A stretch of DNA of 64,000 bases from Coccinella septempunctata (taxonomy: Eukaryota; Arthropoda; Insecta; Coleoptera; Coccinellidae): positions 28,850,936 through 28,914,935 of the forward strand of contig NC_058195.1 of assembly GCF_907165205.1 (NCBI RefSeq). Direction: 5' to 3'. Each line of letters opens with the position of its first letter. Within the stretch, counting starts at the first letter, position 1. The notes beneath the pieces are model-generated. The model did not search any database. It was not told the DNA's origin and saw nothing but the letters and a program-made list of their open reading frames with translations. Below are positions 1 through 13,216 of the stretch, in pieces. A program made the position numbers and the translations under genes.

Positions 1-1057
1 AGCAAAATTTCAGAGATATTATCGTTGACTGTCCATGACCACGAAATGGTCTATGACGTTTTAAATCTGAAATATTAACGAAAAACTTGTATTTGTGTGA
101 TGAACGTGTGTTTTCAATCGATGTGAAATTTAATGCTTTACAACTCTTTTATACGTTTTTATACTTCTCTCATATATAAGCTGCTTTCAAGGATTTTTCC
201 GAGAAATCAATATGAAATATAACACTTAAAAATGTTTCAGGAAATTGTCACAACTTTGGGATCCATTAGTGAGAAAAAGTACACACTTGATGGCATTCGA
301 CGTAGAATTCAGTACTCTATAGCTTTTCTCCCAAGTAATTAGTCCATATCCGTATTTCTTGAGGACATATGATTGAAAAACTACAAAAAACCCCATTGCT
401 TTGCGGCCAAAAGTTATGTTCAATTCATTTGAAGGAAAAAACCCAAGATGATTCAATTCGGTCACTGATGAAGCCAATTAAGCAATAGAAATCTTTTATA
501 GGCACAAAATCCTTACTGAATCTCAATTTAACCGGACTGGAATGAATGAGCCAACGGGCGTACTCGCGCTACACTCGCTACAGATCCCATTTCAGGCGGA
601 ACGCGCGTACGAGCTCGTAGCCGCTTGAATACGCTCGCTCGAAGTCGCCTGCAGTGGACAATGCTGTATTGAAATACGTTACTTGAGATCTGTAGCCGCT
701 TGCCGCACGTTCACGCTCGTTTCACGTGAGCGCGTAGCCGCTCGAGTACGCTTCCAGTGGACACCCGGGCTAAGGTTGAACAAGCGTACGGGTCTAGAAC
801 TTGGGCGTCCTACATGAAATCCTACTCTAGCGAGTAGATGTGCCCTTCAAGGGTCCATGAAGGAACCTCAAACAAACAACGCCCTTCCTGACATCAAACT
901 TAACTGCACCGAATTCATTCAACAAAACAGCATGATCTTACTCGAAAAAACTTCTCTGAACAGCCTCCATTAGTCCGAGAGCTGGCTACGAAATTCGGCA
1001 AAAGTTTTGTACTGGCGCATAATTTAATATGATTTAGTATTGAGGGTGTACATAAGT
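1..1057. other. Intergenic DNA with a CpG-rich repeat remnant
   Basis: I recognise no gene here. Positions about 540-771 form a GC- and CpG-rich island in AT-rich DNA, with short words such as GTAGCCGCT and GTACGC repeated, ending in a 'ccagtggacacccggg' motif. It looks like the end of a decayed DNA transposon, but I see no second terminus to define it. Confidence 0.35.
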
Positions 1058-1470
1058 CAGCCCACTCTCAAGGTCAGGTAATGGAACACCTAGCGGCGAC
1101 GCGCTTTGATGTAGGTATATGAAATTACAACACACTCTACAAGTATTTTGTAATGATTGAAAATTGTCACTAGTTCATAGAACAGAAAACTTGAAAAAGT
1201 GGTCAGATCTCATTTAAATGAAACGCGGTGTGTCAGTACACCACATAAGTTGCTGCCTTGACGATGTTGTTTCCAAAGAATTGTATTGGCTGAAACTGCA
1301 TTTACTGCTCAAATATCATATATTATTTGTGAATAAAATATTCAGACCACATATCAATAGAAGAGAGGCAGTCAGCAGTCACCCCAAAAGTACGGATATT
1401 GTAATTTTATATAAATCGAAGAGCGTCGCCGTCAGATGTTCCACTACCTGACCTTTTAGCGTGGGTGCTG
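1058..1470. mobile_element. Short TIR element (MITE)
   Basis: The two ends form an imperfect inverted repeat of about 43 bases. The left side contains AAGGTCAGGTAATGGAACAC then GCGGCGACGC; the right side contains the reverse complement (GCGTCGCCG then GTTCCACTACCTGACCTTTT). The termini read CAGCCCAC and GTGGGTGCTG. No coding sequence lies between, and no clear target duplication was found, so the superfamily is open. Confidence 0.6.
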
Positions 1471-1499
1471 ATTCATATACACCATCGAAACTAACTCAT

Positions 1500-2090
1500 A
1501 TTCAATTATGATCCATTACAAATCTTTTGCCGATTTTCGTCGCCAGCTCTCGGAATATATGTCATTGTGATGTGTATGGCAATCGTATATTGGGTTCCAA
1601 GCGATGCATCCAAACACCAGTTTGTTCGTCACAAATGTATTGAACAGCAAAATCATGGTTTCCGGATCAGAAAATATCTGCTATTACGCACGATGAATAC
1701 ATACAATCTTGGCCTCGTACCAAGTAAATGATTAACATGAGGAACAAATGTAAAACTTTGATCAAAACAACGCCAAGATCTTTTATCTCCGTTTTTTTGC
1801 TCAGGACGCTGCAATCAAGACTATAACTATACAGTAAATAGTTCTTTTTCCTGGTGTACGTGGCGACATTGCACTCAAAAATGCTCAATGGTAGTTGATT
1901 TCTGCCACATCAAATCAAGAATGAGTCCACAAAGCACGCTGCAGGAAACGCAGTCTTCAATAGAGCCTATATCACCAAAGATTTTAAAATCGTCGGCATG
2001 TGCCCATGCACGAATAGGATTAATTAGATGCATCCTCACTTGTTCAAACTTCTGGGAGTGGATAACTGGAGTGGAAGGCCTCTAAAATTC
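1500..2090 (-). pseudogene. Non-LTR reverse transcriptase fragment
   Basis: Read on the minus strand, broken frames give an RT palm signature (ADDFKIFGDI near 2015-1985), then IKDLGVVFDQSFTFVPHVN-like text near 1800-1740 with one frameshift. This is the order seen in CR1/Jockey-type elements after the catalytic ADD motif. Stops and frameshifts are frequent, so it is dead. The clade is inferred from motif style only, and the match is weaker than for the other RT fragments in this window. Confidence 0.5.
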
Positions 2091-2176
2091 CCTGATCGAC
2101 TTTTTGTTCCAGATCGTAATGCGAGAGGTTTGGCCAATTAGTTTCGAACTGTTGTAAGTTTTGCTTCAGATGGATC

Positions 2177-2374
2177 TCAATGGTGGATCAGTTCCTCTTC
2201 TGTTATTTTATATTCGATTATCCTATGGTCAGAGATTGATGGTTTGGTCACCATTTCCCAAGCTTTAACACTTCTTCTGGAAGCTGCGTTGACCATTGTC
2301 ACGTCCAGAACCCCTTTTCTTGCCCTAGTGACAGAACCAGGTGTTGTCCCCACGTTCTTGAGATAGTTCTTCAT
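2177..2374 (-). pseudogene. Non-LTR endonuclease C-terminal fragment
   Basis: The open frame contains LDVTMVNAASRRSVKAWEM followed by SISDHRIIEYKI. This matches the end of the APE-type endonuclease domain of non-LTR elements, where the SDH tripeptide holds the catalytic histidine. Only about 60 residues remain, and the upstream catalytic residues are missing. It precedes the RT fragment at 1500-2090 on the same strand, but fingers-domain sequence between them is absent; the two may come from one deleted element or two different ones. Confidence 0.6.
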
Positions 2375-2895
2375 TCTGCCAGAGTTCTGCAGGCCAGAAT
2401 AATCTCCAATTCAGTAACGTTATTAGTTCTCAGATCTAAAAATTTTTCAATCAGATTTACCATTCAAACTTTATGCCCTGGGTATGAAGCCCCCTGTTCG
2501 AACATTGATCCTTTGTATTTTTCACTTTTCTGTTCTTCGTTCACTACCACATTATTTTTGGCAGCGAAGGGAATACAACATAAGAAATTCTTTGAGCTCT
2601 TTTTCTGGCAGAACTTTATCGAGCTTTATTGCGTGTATATACACGCTTTTGAAAAAGCCTAATTGCAATATATGCGAGCTTTATCATTCTCAAAAACACC
2701 TTTGGTCTTTGGAGGTACAAATGAGCTTTGGTTATTTGTCTATGCCATAAACTTCTCTCAGATGGAAGTAAGGAATTCACATTGTGTCTCTCTATATACC
2801 CTGATAAAGTATGAATTCTGCAAGCGGACAAGATGTGCATAAGAGTTTTCGTCGATCACGGCTAGCCCTGCAAGATGTTGAGGTGACCAATTTTC

Positions 2896-2942
2896 CAATA
2901 TTCCATTCCAATATTCCATTCCATTCCAATATTCCATTTCCA
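2896..2942. repeat. ATTCC-type minisatellite
   Basis: A short tandem stretch alternates 'caatattccattc' and 'cattccaatattc' units (about three copies of a 15-17-base unit). No function is evident. Confidence 0.7.
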
Positions 2943-3039
2943 ACTTTTGTGTATAATGCTGGTATTGCAAACTTTGAAACCCCTGTCTTCCTGCATTCAA
3001 GGAAGGTATATCCTTTGTATCGAAGAGTTACAGTTACAG

Positions 3040-3300
3040 TTTGTTCGGCGCATCTGTCGAATCCCCCAGACCTGCTACCGCGACCAAAGCGGTCTATTGT
3101 GGCACACAAACGAGCTCAAAGAGCTAAACTTCTACCTCCAGTGCCATCTTCCAAGGGAAGAGGTGATAACAGAGGAGGAGTAGTTCATGAGTTCCCCTAG
3201 AACCAGCCTGAGCGAACCTTGTCTGCTGCTGGGCAGTCACTGAGGATATGCTCAATGGTTTCGTCCTCCTATAAGCAAAGAGAGTCCTTGTATATCGAAG
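3040..3300 (-). pseudogene. LOA/R1-like non-LTR 3' end fragment
   Basis: Minus-strand translation gives EDETIEHILSDCPAADKV, the zinc-knuckle region after the RNase H domain of LOA/R1-like elements. Better preserved relatives lie at 29533-29935 and 42487-42800 in this window. Frames are broken. Confidence 0.65.
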
Positions 3301-4193
<893 letters not shown>

Positions 4194-4200
4194 TATATAT

Positions 4201-7200
4201 TTTTTTTTTTTTTTAATCACCATTTAGGGTAAGGCTATTTTGATTGTGCCGGATTGTATTAATCAAGGCACTTCTCAACTGCTTGTCAGAAATCTTCGTA
4301 CTATTCTTGTGGTCCACAAGATAACCTGCTTTTGTGCTTCCTCAATGAGGTGCTCGTCGAGTTTCAGCTCAATTGTACTCTCCAGCATATGTGCTTCCAC
4401 TAGACCGTTCGTGGTGATCACGAGAGGCAGGATTGACGTGGAGGTAAGTTTATATATTTCCTTGAGTTCGAAAGCCAAATCGTGGTACTTTAGTATCTTC
4501 TCCGTATATGCTCGTTCAGCGTTGTCATCTGCCGGGACAGTGATGTCTATTATAATTAATTTCTTTTCTGTTTTCAGGATCAACACAATGTCTGGACGAT
4601 TGTGGGGGATGGGTCTATCAGTGATGAGCGGATGGTCCCAGTACAGTTTTACCTCATCATTCTCTAGGATTTCCTTGGGTATGTATTCATGGATCTTTTT
4701 CTGTTGTTTAATTAACCCTTTTTTTAAGGCAATGGCCTGGTGGTATGCCTTTGCCATGGCATTGTGGCGGTCCGTATATTCCCTAGGAGCAAGGATTGGG
4801 CAGGACGACGTGACGTGCTGTATCGTCTCCGCCGCCTGTGAACACTTCCGACATTTGTCTGATGGTAAGTTTTTGTTCAAAATATTTTTCTGATATGCTC
4901 TTGTGGGAACCACTTGATCTTGGATGGCCGCCAACCTGCCTTCTGTCTCCGGGAACAGGTAACCTGCTTTGAGGTACTTCACAGATCTTTCTTTGTCAAT
5001 TCTGTTTCTTTTTAGGGCATTGGGGTATCTTCCGTGGAGTGCTTTTCCATGCCAGATCTTGGACAACTCGCTGATGTTAGGGGGTTCCGCTGGGAGATTT
5101 CTTGAGGCCAGATTTAATGCCGTGATGTTGTTATCCTCTTCGCATAGTGTCCTGAAGAAAGGTGAGTTTTTGGATTTAAAGTACTCTCGCATTTCCTTTA
5201 CTACTCTGTGGTGCGTGATTTCAACATTCTCCAGTCCTCTCCCTCCATCTTTCCTAGGTATATATAACCTGTTGGTGGATGCATTGGGGTGGTGCATGCC
5301 ATATTTAGTTAATAGTACTCTTATTTGAGTGTCTATTGCCTTGAGGTCTGTAGTGGACCACTTAACAATGCCAAATGAATAGGAGAGGCATGGAATTGCC
5401 CACGTGCTTATGGATGTGAATGTCGGCTTGGCATTCAATTTGCTTTGCAAGATTTTTTTTATTCTGCTTATCAATTTATTTTTGAAGGCTGTTTTTGTTT
5501 CAGCGGTATTTATTTCTAGTCCCTGCTGGATTCCCAGGTATTTATAAGTCTCTTTCGGGCCTAATCTTTGTATTTGCAATTCATCCTGCACCAACATCGC
5601 TTCTCCACTTATCAGTTTCCCCCTTTTCATGTGCAGCACCGCACATTTGTCCAGGCCCATTTCCATTTTTATGGTTTCAGTGAAGGATGCGACAATCTTG
5701 AGCTGTCTCAGCAGTTGATCTTCATTTGCTGCGTACAGTTTCAGGTCGTCGATATACAGTTGGTGGTTGATCTTGATGTTATTCCTCTTTTCTACTATAT
5801 ATCCATATCTTGACCTATTTAATAATATGCTGAGGTGGTTTATCGCTAGACAGAACCATAGAGTGCTCAATTTGTCGCCCTGGAAGAGTCCTCTTTTGAT
5901 TTTGATTTCGGCTGTCGTGTAGTCGCCCTCGTTGGTGTTAACGTGTAATTTTGTCCTCCATGTTCCCATGAGGTGTTTCAGCAGATTGACCACAGCCTCC
6001 GACACTCCATATAGCTCCAATGTCTTTAGTAGCCAAGAGTGTGGTATTGAGTCGAAGGCTTTCTTGTAGTCAATCCATGCCATGGAAAGGCTCCGCAATT
6101 TTTTCTTTGCCTGTTTTGTTATTAGGGAGTCAATGATCAGCAACTCTTTGCATCCTTTCACATCCCTCCGGCATCCGTTTTGTTCCCGGGCTAATATGCT
6201 GTTCTTAGCCACATGGTCCCAGATCTTTTGTGTCACTATTCCTGTCAGTATTTTATAGATTACCGGCAGGCATGTGATTGGTCTGTAGTTGGTGGGGTCT
6301 CCGTTCTTAGCTCCCTTGGGGATCATATGGCTGATTCCGAGTGTGCAGGTTTCTGGTATACATGTTGGGTCTGTTAGTGCTCTCTGGAATATTTCAGCTA
6401 GTCTTTTGTGGGTAGAGTCGAAATACTTCCACCAGTAATTGTGAACCGCATCAGGTCCCGGTGCAGACCAGTTGTTGGTTTTCTTTAGTGCGGTTTTTAT
6501 ATCGTTTTCTGTGATGTTTATCTGTTCCATGTTGTATTTGTCTGATTCTGCCTCTGCTTCCCGTATCCAGGAAGCTTCATCATTATGTTCTCCGCTGCTG
6601 CTCCAGATTTTTTCCCACGTTTTGTGCATGCTTTCGGGTGTCGGAAATTCTTCCTCGGTTTTCTTTATTCCTTCAAGTTGCCTGTAGAATTGTTTCTGAT
6701 TTTTATAGTACAACTGATTGTTTTTATAGCGGGTGACTCTCTCATTGTATCTTTTTATTCGGTTTCCTAACGCTTTGGCTTTTTGTTTTAGGATGTCATT
6801 TACTACAGTGAGTTGCTCCTTGAACTGTTCATTGGTGTTCCTGATGTGGTGCTCCGATGCAATTTTTGCGATCTTTTTGGCCATTTTCCTGGTTGGCGAA
6901 CTGGTATTGAGGTAAGTATGTATTTTTCCTATCTTTTTTCTAATGTTCGTTATTTTTCCTTCCAGTCGGATCTTCCACGGTGGTGTTCTATTTTCTGCTG
7001 GCTTTGGCTGTGTGTGATTTATCCTGATGTCGTTCTCCTCGCATACAGTTATCGCACCGGCGTACACATAGTCTAGGACATCTTCGAGGGTTGAGTTGTA
7101 CTTTATTTCAGATTTTATGATCGCATTTACTTTCTCTACGCTCTCAATGATTCTACGTGATCCTTGCAGTCTCGGAATTTTTGGTCTAAGTTCGGGTGGG

Positions 7201-7230
7201 ACCTTTGTGTACATCAGCTTATTTTTATGG

Positions 7231-7231
<1 letters not shown>
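4201..7231 (-). mobile_element. Dong/R4-clade non-LTR retrotransposon in (TA)n
   Basis: A site-specific-type retrotransposon with one open frame, lying between two (TA)n blocks. The 3' end (left side) is a short untranslated tail of about 60 bases followed by 15 A residues. The 5' end runs straight into the TA repeat with no visible 5' untranslated region, and the protein lacks the long N-terminal part seen in the related copies at 7460-11429 and 23624-27038, so it is probably 5' truncated. The intact frame suggests a recent insertion. Known R4/Dong-clade elements use a restriction-like endonuclease and several target simple repeats or rDNA; targeting of TA repeats by this copy is inferred from its position. 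Confidence 0.9.
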
Positions 7232-7303
<72 letters not shown>

Positions 7304-7310
7304 CTTGCAT
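4275..7310 (-). CDS. Dong/R4-type reverse transcriptase with restriction-like endonuclease
   Basis: A 1011-residue open frame whose first 27 or so residues are (IY)n translated from the TA repeat; the element's own sequence starts near residue 28, and Met33 (about 7214) is a more natural start. Residues 275-600 are the reverse transcriptase: APGPDAVHNYW near 283, IPKGAKNGDPTNYRPITCLP near 330-349, YKKAFDSIPHSW near 415-426, the catalytic LYIDDLKLYA near 518-527 (YIDD, close to the YMDD of its relatives), and ETYKYLGI near 587-594. A CCHC knuckle (C-x2-C-x8-H-x4-C) lies at 820-837. It is followed by the endonuclease signature RPD-x14-D at 905-922, with DHP and HNRPD text around it. The enzyme would nick target DNA and reverse transcribe element RNA at the nick. 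No stop or frameshift interrupts it. Confidence 0.9.
7232..7299. repeat. (TA)n microsatellite, right flank of Dong-type element
   Basis: About 34 TA units, abutting the 5' end of the element at 4201-7231. The open reading frame continues into it as an Ile-Tyr repeat. Confidence 0.98.
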
Positions 7311-7459
7311 ATTGTTCCAAGGATTCGATTGAATAACTGCGCATTCTTGATATCCTCCCTTTTTTTATAAAGAAATATATATTGTCGAATCCCCCGCCGA
7401 CGCTTATTAATTTCGAGATTGTTCAACTCGACACCAAATAAGATGTCTCCAATAATACC

Positions 7460-10400
7460 ATGGAATTACCCATGAAAATGGTGATAACGAGAAGCCTCGG
7501 AAACAAGTCGCTGCCTGGGGATCGTCAGTTCATGTCTGGAGCCGCCGTTGGACATGACAGCATGCGGGACGTCGGTGGCAGGATGTTGAGGAAGCGGGCT
7601 CCTGCTGCAAAAGAAGCTACAGCTCCAAAGCAACAACAGCAACCAACGAGTCTAATTCAATTGCCGACTCGAACCGCTGAAGGTGCTGCGCAGGATATTC
7701 AGCCAGAGTGCTCACCCAAGCGGGGTTAGTTAGAAAGCGCATGAAGTGGACAACGTCCATGAATGAAACTATTGTGCGCATACATATATAACTCCATCAC
7801 GGGACTAGGGCAGAACACAAACAACTATAGGAAAATGCTCCATGAGGAATTCTGCAGCGCCTACCCAAATCTCAATGTCACTGAACAACGGCTGGCAGAC
7901 CAGTACCGCGTGATTCTGAGAAATGAACCAAATGTCCCGAATCGACGCAATTAAACGAGAACTTCAGCGTCCACCAGCAATAGAGAGCAACACCAACACC
8001 TCTGATGAAATTCAAATGCCTGGGCAACAACAGCCAGAAGAAATTGACGCTGAAAGTCCATCTTGCAACCCAAGTGAGCCGGAACACCAGGACGATAGGG
8101 AAGAGCTCCACCGACAAGTTGACTCTGAGATGAAGAGATACTTTGCCGAACTGGAAGGAACAGATCCTCTCCATCGAATAGCACCTCCCCGACCCAATAC
8201 ATCCAAGAAACTGTCACTCATAACCGACATCTTGAATAAGGACGTTTTACCTAAGTACCTACAGAACGGAAGTTCATTGGAATATCTGCATCTAGTTTTT
8301 TACTGTGCAGCGCTGACGACAGCCAAAACCATAGCGACAAAAATTCCCCGAACGAACAAAGATGGTCCAAAATTACACAAAAAACATGCGCCACCATGGC
8401 AGAAACGTCTTCAACACAAAACAGAGGGACTAAGAAGAGACATTGGACGACTGACGGAGTACTTGAACGGGAATCGAGGAAGAAAGGTTGTGAAAGCTGC
8501 CTAAGAAATCATGGATAGAAACAGAGCACACACAAAACGAGAGACGGAGAATGCTACAGCTCACCACTGCCTCGACACTCTGAAGCAAAAGTTAAGTCTG
8601 TATGCAGTATGCAGAACGCCTGAGAAGATATAAAAGCAATTATAGCCGGAAAAGAGACAATAATTCATTCGAAAAGTCGGAAGAAACTTTCTACCGGTCA
8701 CTCACATCGTCTGATGGAGAAAATGGAAAGTTACCACCAAAGGAAGCCATTGAACAATTCTGGACAGAGCAATCATCAACGAAACCTCAGTTCAATGGAG
8801 GTACCGGATGAATTGAAGATGAAAAATCTGAAGCTATAAAGTATGAGCCGATGCAACATGACATGATCACAATTGAAGAAGTAAAATCAGCTATCAGAGG
8901 ACTACACAACTGGAAAACACCTGGGCCTGATGGATTACAGAACTTCTGGATCAAGAAACTTCGGATCATGCATGACAGACGGGCGGTTTCAAGTTTTGGT
9001 AATAAAGTTGAACCAAAGTGCCAAACCAAACCTTTGGTAACTTATGAGGTAGTTGTTTTTGCTGCCAGCTCTCGGACTATGACCTCCGCAATAAATGAGG
9101 TCATTGAAAATCCTGAAAGAAGCCAATAATATTCCTTACACACGGTATAACGTAACTGTTACCTAAAGACCAAAGGAATACAGAAGACCCATCCAAATAC
9201 CGACCAATCACATGTCTTCCAACGATGTACAAATTAATCACATCGTGCATTTCAAACCATTTCAAACCGAATTCACAACCATTGCGGAAGGAATAATATC
9301 ATCGCCATGCAACAGAAAGGATGCACCAAAGAGAGCCGATGGTGCAAAGAACAGCTGATAATTGATTCAGTTATCTGCAATCAAGCGTTCTCCAAGCGAA
9401 GGAATCTTTACGCTGCGTACATAGACTACAAGAAAGCATTCGATTCCATACCTCACGAATGGCTCTTGACTAACTTGAACATTTACAAGGTGGATCCTAA
9501 TATTGTTAAGTTCCTGAAAAACGCCATGTCAACCTGGCGTACTAGTCTATAAATGAAAGCAGCAGATGGCTCCATTACAACAGGACCTATTCCAATAAGA
9601 CGCGGAATTTTACAAGGAGATTCGCTGAGCCCTCTTAGGTTCTGCATGGCCCTGAATCCCTTGTCTCATAGATTGAATTCTACGAACTACGGATTTGCCA
9701 TCAAAAGCGGCAGTAGAACTATGATGAAACTGAATCATCTCCTTTACATGGACGATTTGAAACTCTTCGCATCTACCAAGAGGCAAATTCAACTGATGAT
9801 GAAAATGGTGGAAGGATTCTCGGAAGACATCAAAATGAAGTTTGGACTAGAAAAATGTCGACTGCTGAACATAACGAGAGGGAAAATAGAAGATGGTACG
9901 TTCAAACTCAAGGAAGGTACAGGAATTGAAGCATTAAAGGAAGGAGACACATATAAGTATCTGGGCATAAAACAGGCAAGAAAAATCAATCATAGCCAGA
10001 TGAAGAAAGAACTAACGAAGGAGTTCACCCGAAGATTGAGAAGGATAATGAGAACTGGCCTTAACAGCAAGAATCTGATAAAAGCTATTAATACCTACGC
10101 TTGCTCGGCGCGGAGCTACTCATTCGGTATCATCTCTTGGACCACCACCTATTTAGCAGCTTTACAGAGAAAAAAAGGACGATGCTGACTAAACACAATA
10201 AACATCACCCCAAAAGCTCAATAGAACGAGCCACGACATCTTGGGGGTAGAGGAATTGTTGATTTGTCCAACCGTATATCCCTGCAGGAAATTGAAGGAC
10301 TTCGAAAATATGTTCTGAGCAAAGCTACTTCATCATAACTCCATCGAGTAGTTTTTGTTGCTGATAGTTCTACACCGTTAAAGCTGCAGCAGGACCACTT

Positions 10401-11284
10401 GGAAACCGTCGAACACTCTGCAGGAACTGATTGGCAAACCTTTGCATGGAAGGCACCAGAACGAGGTCAACCATGATTACGTCGAAATATTTGCGTCGAA
10501 CTACTGGTTGATCTCCGGAAAGTTGTTTCCTGAGATAGAGGGCTTCATGCTCGCCATCCAGGATCAGGTGATTCCAACAAGGAACTACATGAAATATATC
10601 GCCAAGGATGCCTCAGTGGCGGATGATAGCTGTCGTTATGGCAGTGCAACACATGAAACTATCCAGCACATCACCGGGGGATGTCAGAAGTTCGCGGGCA
10701 CGGAGTACAAAAATAGACATGATGCCGTTGCCAAGATTCTTCACCAAGAATTGGCACTAAAACACCAATTTCTAAGTTCGAAAAAGGTTCCTTTTTACAA
10801 TTATACCATCCGGATGCTGTATTGGAAAATGAACATCACAAGCTCTACTGGGATCGCACGGTTCTCACAGACCGGAAAATAACCCACAATAGACCATACC
10901 TCATATTGCTCAATAAGGATGAGGATAGAGCACTGTTCATCGATGTGGGATTCCAAATAATAACAATCTTCTAGATAGGCACACTGAAAAAAAATTCAAA
11001 GTATAGATGAGATCTCGAGGAACAAACCAGGAGACAGTGGAAGCTGAAAGATATCAAGACCATTCCTATTTTGTCATATCATCTACAGGCCTGATACCGA
11101 AGAAACTACTAGAGAACTTGAGGAAACTTCAGTTGGACGAAAATATCTATAGAGTCATGCAGAAGACGGCACTGCTGGGAACGGCGAGAACTGTACGGAA
11201 GTACATGGGAAATGCGGAGAAACACCATCTGCTCCGACAGGAAGTGCGGGTGGAGCAGGAATCCAACCGGCGGCAGGGAGCCTA
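7460..11284 (+). pseudogene. Dong/R4-type polyprotein, multiply frameshifted
   Basis: Frames in order: N-terminal region (7460-7729, 7763-7954), a conserved pre-RT region (7923-8504), basic linker (8602-8811), RT fingers (8851-9129, NWKTPGPDGLQNFW), RT palm (9307-9552, DYKKAFDSIPHEW; 9553-10188, LLYMDDLKLFAST), thumb, then the knuckle and endonuclease (10442-11285, THETIQHITGGC). At least six stops or frameshifts separate them, for instance a TAA after 'TSL' at 9550. The catalytic MDD is intact but the gene cannot make one protein. Relative to the copy at 23624-27038 it carries an extra stretch of about 100 bases near 8978-9079. Confidence 0.85.
8978..9079. other. Extra ~100-base block within the Dong-type copy
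   Basis: Between 'catgacag' and 'acctccgcaataaatgag' this copy has about 100 bases missing from the minus-strand copy (near 25975), where 'catgacaaattg' leads straight into 'acctccgc'. The block contains CCAAACCAAACCTTTGG and disrupts the RT fingers region. Its origin is not recognised. Confidence 0.6.
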
Positions 11285-11558
11285 GGAGCGACCCGGACCC
11301 GACCACCACCAAGAGCTCGAAAACCTGGAAAGGGCTCCAACAGAGCTTAATCCTTTTGATATCTGAGATATCTGGGATAAGTGAATTTTCCTCTGGAGAG
11401 GAGTGTGAAAGCCGCAAGGCTAAAGTCATAATATTTAAAAATTCATCCAGAAAAATGTATATCCTTTCAGAATTCAATTCGGGTAAACATAGGTATCTTA
11501 CTATAATTTATTTCGCTTTGGTTCGTTGAAGTTGAAAAATAATGGTATTGAGTGGAGC

Positions 11559-12490
11559 CAGGGCCGCCGTCAGGACCGGCAAACCGGGCACCCTTCCCGG
11601 GGCGGCACATTCTGGAGGCGGCAAATCAGTTGATAAAACGATACCAATTTTTTCACACCAAATTTTTTTTTTCAAAAGCGAAAAGACGAACATCATTAAT
11701 TATTAGGGTGAAATCGAAAAAGCGGCTTTTTGCGCTTGGTCGCCAAAGAATTCACATATGTTCTTCTCAAAGTACCGAATAAAAATGCATTTTAAACAGA
11801 ACATGGATGGAAAATGATCAAGAATGCCGCATCCTACTCATAAATAACTATCAAAGTCAGCCTGTAAATATCTCCAACGCAGCGGCCACTCAGTGTCCCT
11901 TTTTTTGCTCCCTATAGCCAGTAGGTCTCTTTGATAAACTTCACAGACTGTATAGTTTTTGGGACGGCTTCCAAGATAATTCAGAAATAATTTTTATATT
12001 CTGTTTGCTAATCTGAATTCGAAATATTAATTTTTGGGAGGAATTTAAAATACTTGCGAAGCTAATTATCAACCCTTTACAATAGTATATCATGTTTATA
12101 CGAATTGAGACTGTTGTAGATTTTCATATACATATCTCTTTATCTGTGGAGTTTAGAATTCAAAATTGAATCATATTGAAGGTCAGTTCTAAATCTATAT
12201 TTTTAAAACGTTTCACTGTATATATTTTACTGTATGATACCGGCGCCGGCATAGTTAGTAGATATATAACCCGCTCTTTTGTATTCTTTTTTTTTTCTTA
12301 TCTTTTTTTTTTAGAGTCAGCATTTACTAAGGCATATCAATATATAAAATTTTGAACATGTTGTACGTTATTCCTCAGAGAATGATGTACTTAAACTCAA
12401 TATAGTCCCGGCAAGGTGGCAGAATATCATTTTGCGGGGGCGGCGAAATTTTATTTTGCCGGGGCGGCAAAATGTCTGGCGGCGGCCCTG
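11559..12490. mobile_element. Non-autonomous hAT-type element with 8-bp TSD
   Basis: The ends are inverted (CAGGGCCGCCG... and ...CGGCGGCCCTG) and flanked by a perfect 8-base direct repeat AGTGGAGC at 11551-11558 and 12491-12498. An 8-base target duplication and CAGGG termini are typical of hAT transposons. The 932-base interior has no transposase and is AT-rich apart from its GC-rich ends. A second, inverted and interrupted copy of the same family occupies 59378-61709. Confidence 0.92.
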
Positions 12491-12498
12491 AGTGGAGC

Positions 12499-13184
12499 CA
12501 TCTATGAAAGTTTCAACCCAATAAGTTTTTTCTAGAAATTGCATACACAAGTGAATATTTTCAACTGAAAAAGAATTCTATCATTTCTCAATCCTTGACT
12601 GCAATTTTTTCCCATCTATTCACTATTGTGTGTTGGCTACCTCTGTACAAAATTTGGTTGAAAAATAATAACCCAATCAGAAGTTATCGATATGTATTTT
12701 CAGCAGAAACACCTCAATCACCCTGAATCTCTAATAATATTTTCGGATTTTGAGTTTTTACTTCACATCAGTGAGCTATGGCTGCATGACCATCAGTTGT
12801 TGGACACAATAGGTTTGTTTGTAGAGAGGTTCACAACGGTTGTGAACTTTACACAGCTAGCCTAAGATTAGATCTTTGCAGCTAGCACAGATAGATTTTA
12901 CCTACTCTAAAATTCAATTGTGCTTGCTCTGTACAGTCCACAACCGTTGTGGAGCACTCCACGAAAAAACCTCATGTGTGAATTTAATACCCTTGGTAAG
13001 GTTTCCCTCTCCTTCAGATCATGGGCTGGACTTACCAAGTTTCCGTAATCTTAATAAGCTGGGTTGAAACAGTCAAGAGCAGTGAAATAATTGTCTTAAT
13101 TTTGCACTATTAGCCTAGCTGGGAATCTCAGGTGATGAATTTTATAAAAACTAATCAATATTCTGGTGCTCCAGACATTTCATG
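12499..13184. other. Spacer with a MITE-like hairpin pair
   Basis: There is no gene. Around 12825-12965 the motif GTTCACAACGGTTGTGAAC and a partner GTCCACAACCGTTGTGGA form inverted, self-complementary ends about 115 bases apart, with AGCTAGC repeats inside. A related hairpin occurs at 38655-38690. This is probably a small MITE family; no target duplication was identified. Confidence 0.45.
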
Positions 13185-13216
13185 TTTATTTGAACGAAAA
13201 AATACAAACGTTTATT
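13185..13216 (-). terminator. Candidate poly(A) signals for the UBF-like gene
   Basis: Two minus-strand AATAAA hexamers lie at 13216-13211 and 13190-13185, about 575-600 bases past the UBF-like stop codon. No nearer canonical hexamer stood out, but the transcript end is not proven. Confidence 0.35.

Larger units (their letters stand above)
7460..11429 (+). mobile_element. Second Dong/R4-type family, copy A (decayed, longest)
   Basis: Three copies of one family share the same 3' terminus, a GCAAGGCTAAAGTCAT motif: here (ending 11429), at 23624 (minus) and at 34666 (minus). Copy A reaches furthest 5'. It includes a start-like frame at 7460-7729 (MELPMKM...) and an N-terminal block NYRKMLHEEFCSAYPNLN followed by TEQRLADQYRV near 7823-7910. 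The 5' boundary is uncertain; 7310-7459 has no recognisable border. No simple repeat flanks the 3' end. Confidence 0.8.

Noticed and set aside
2811..3200. Plus-strand open frame of 129 codons
   Set aside because: It runs through a minisatellite and the antisense strand of a LOA-like fragment; no protein motif.
4240..4893. Long plus-strand open frame (217 codons)
   Set aside because: It is the antisense shadow of the Dong-type polyprotein on the minus strand.
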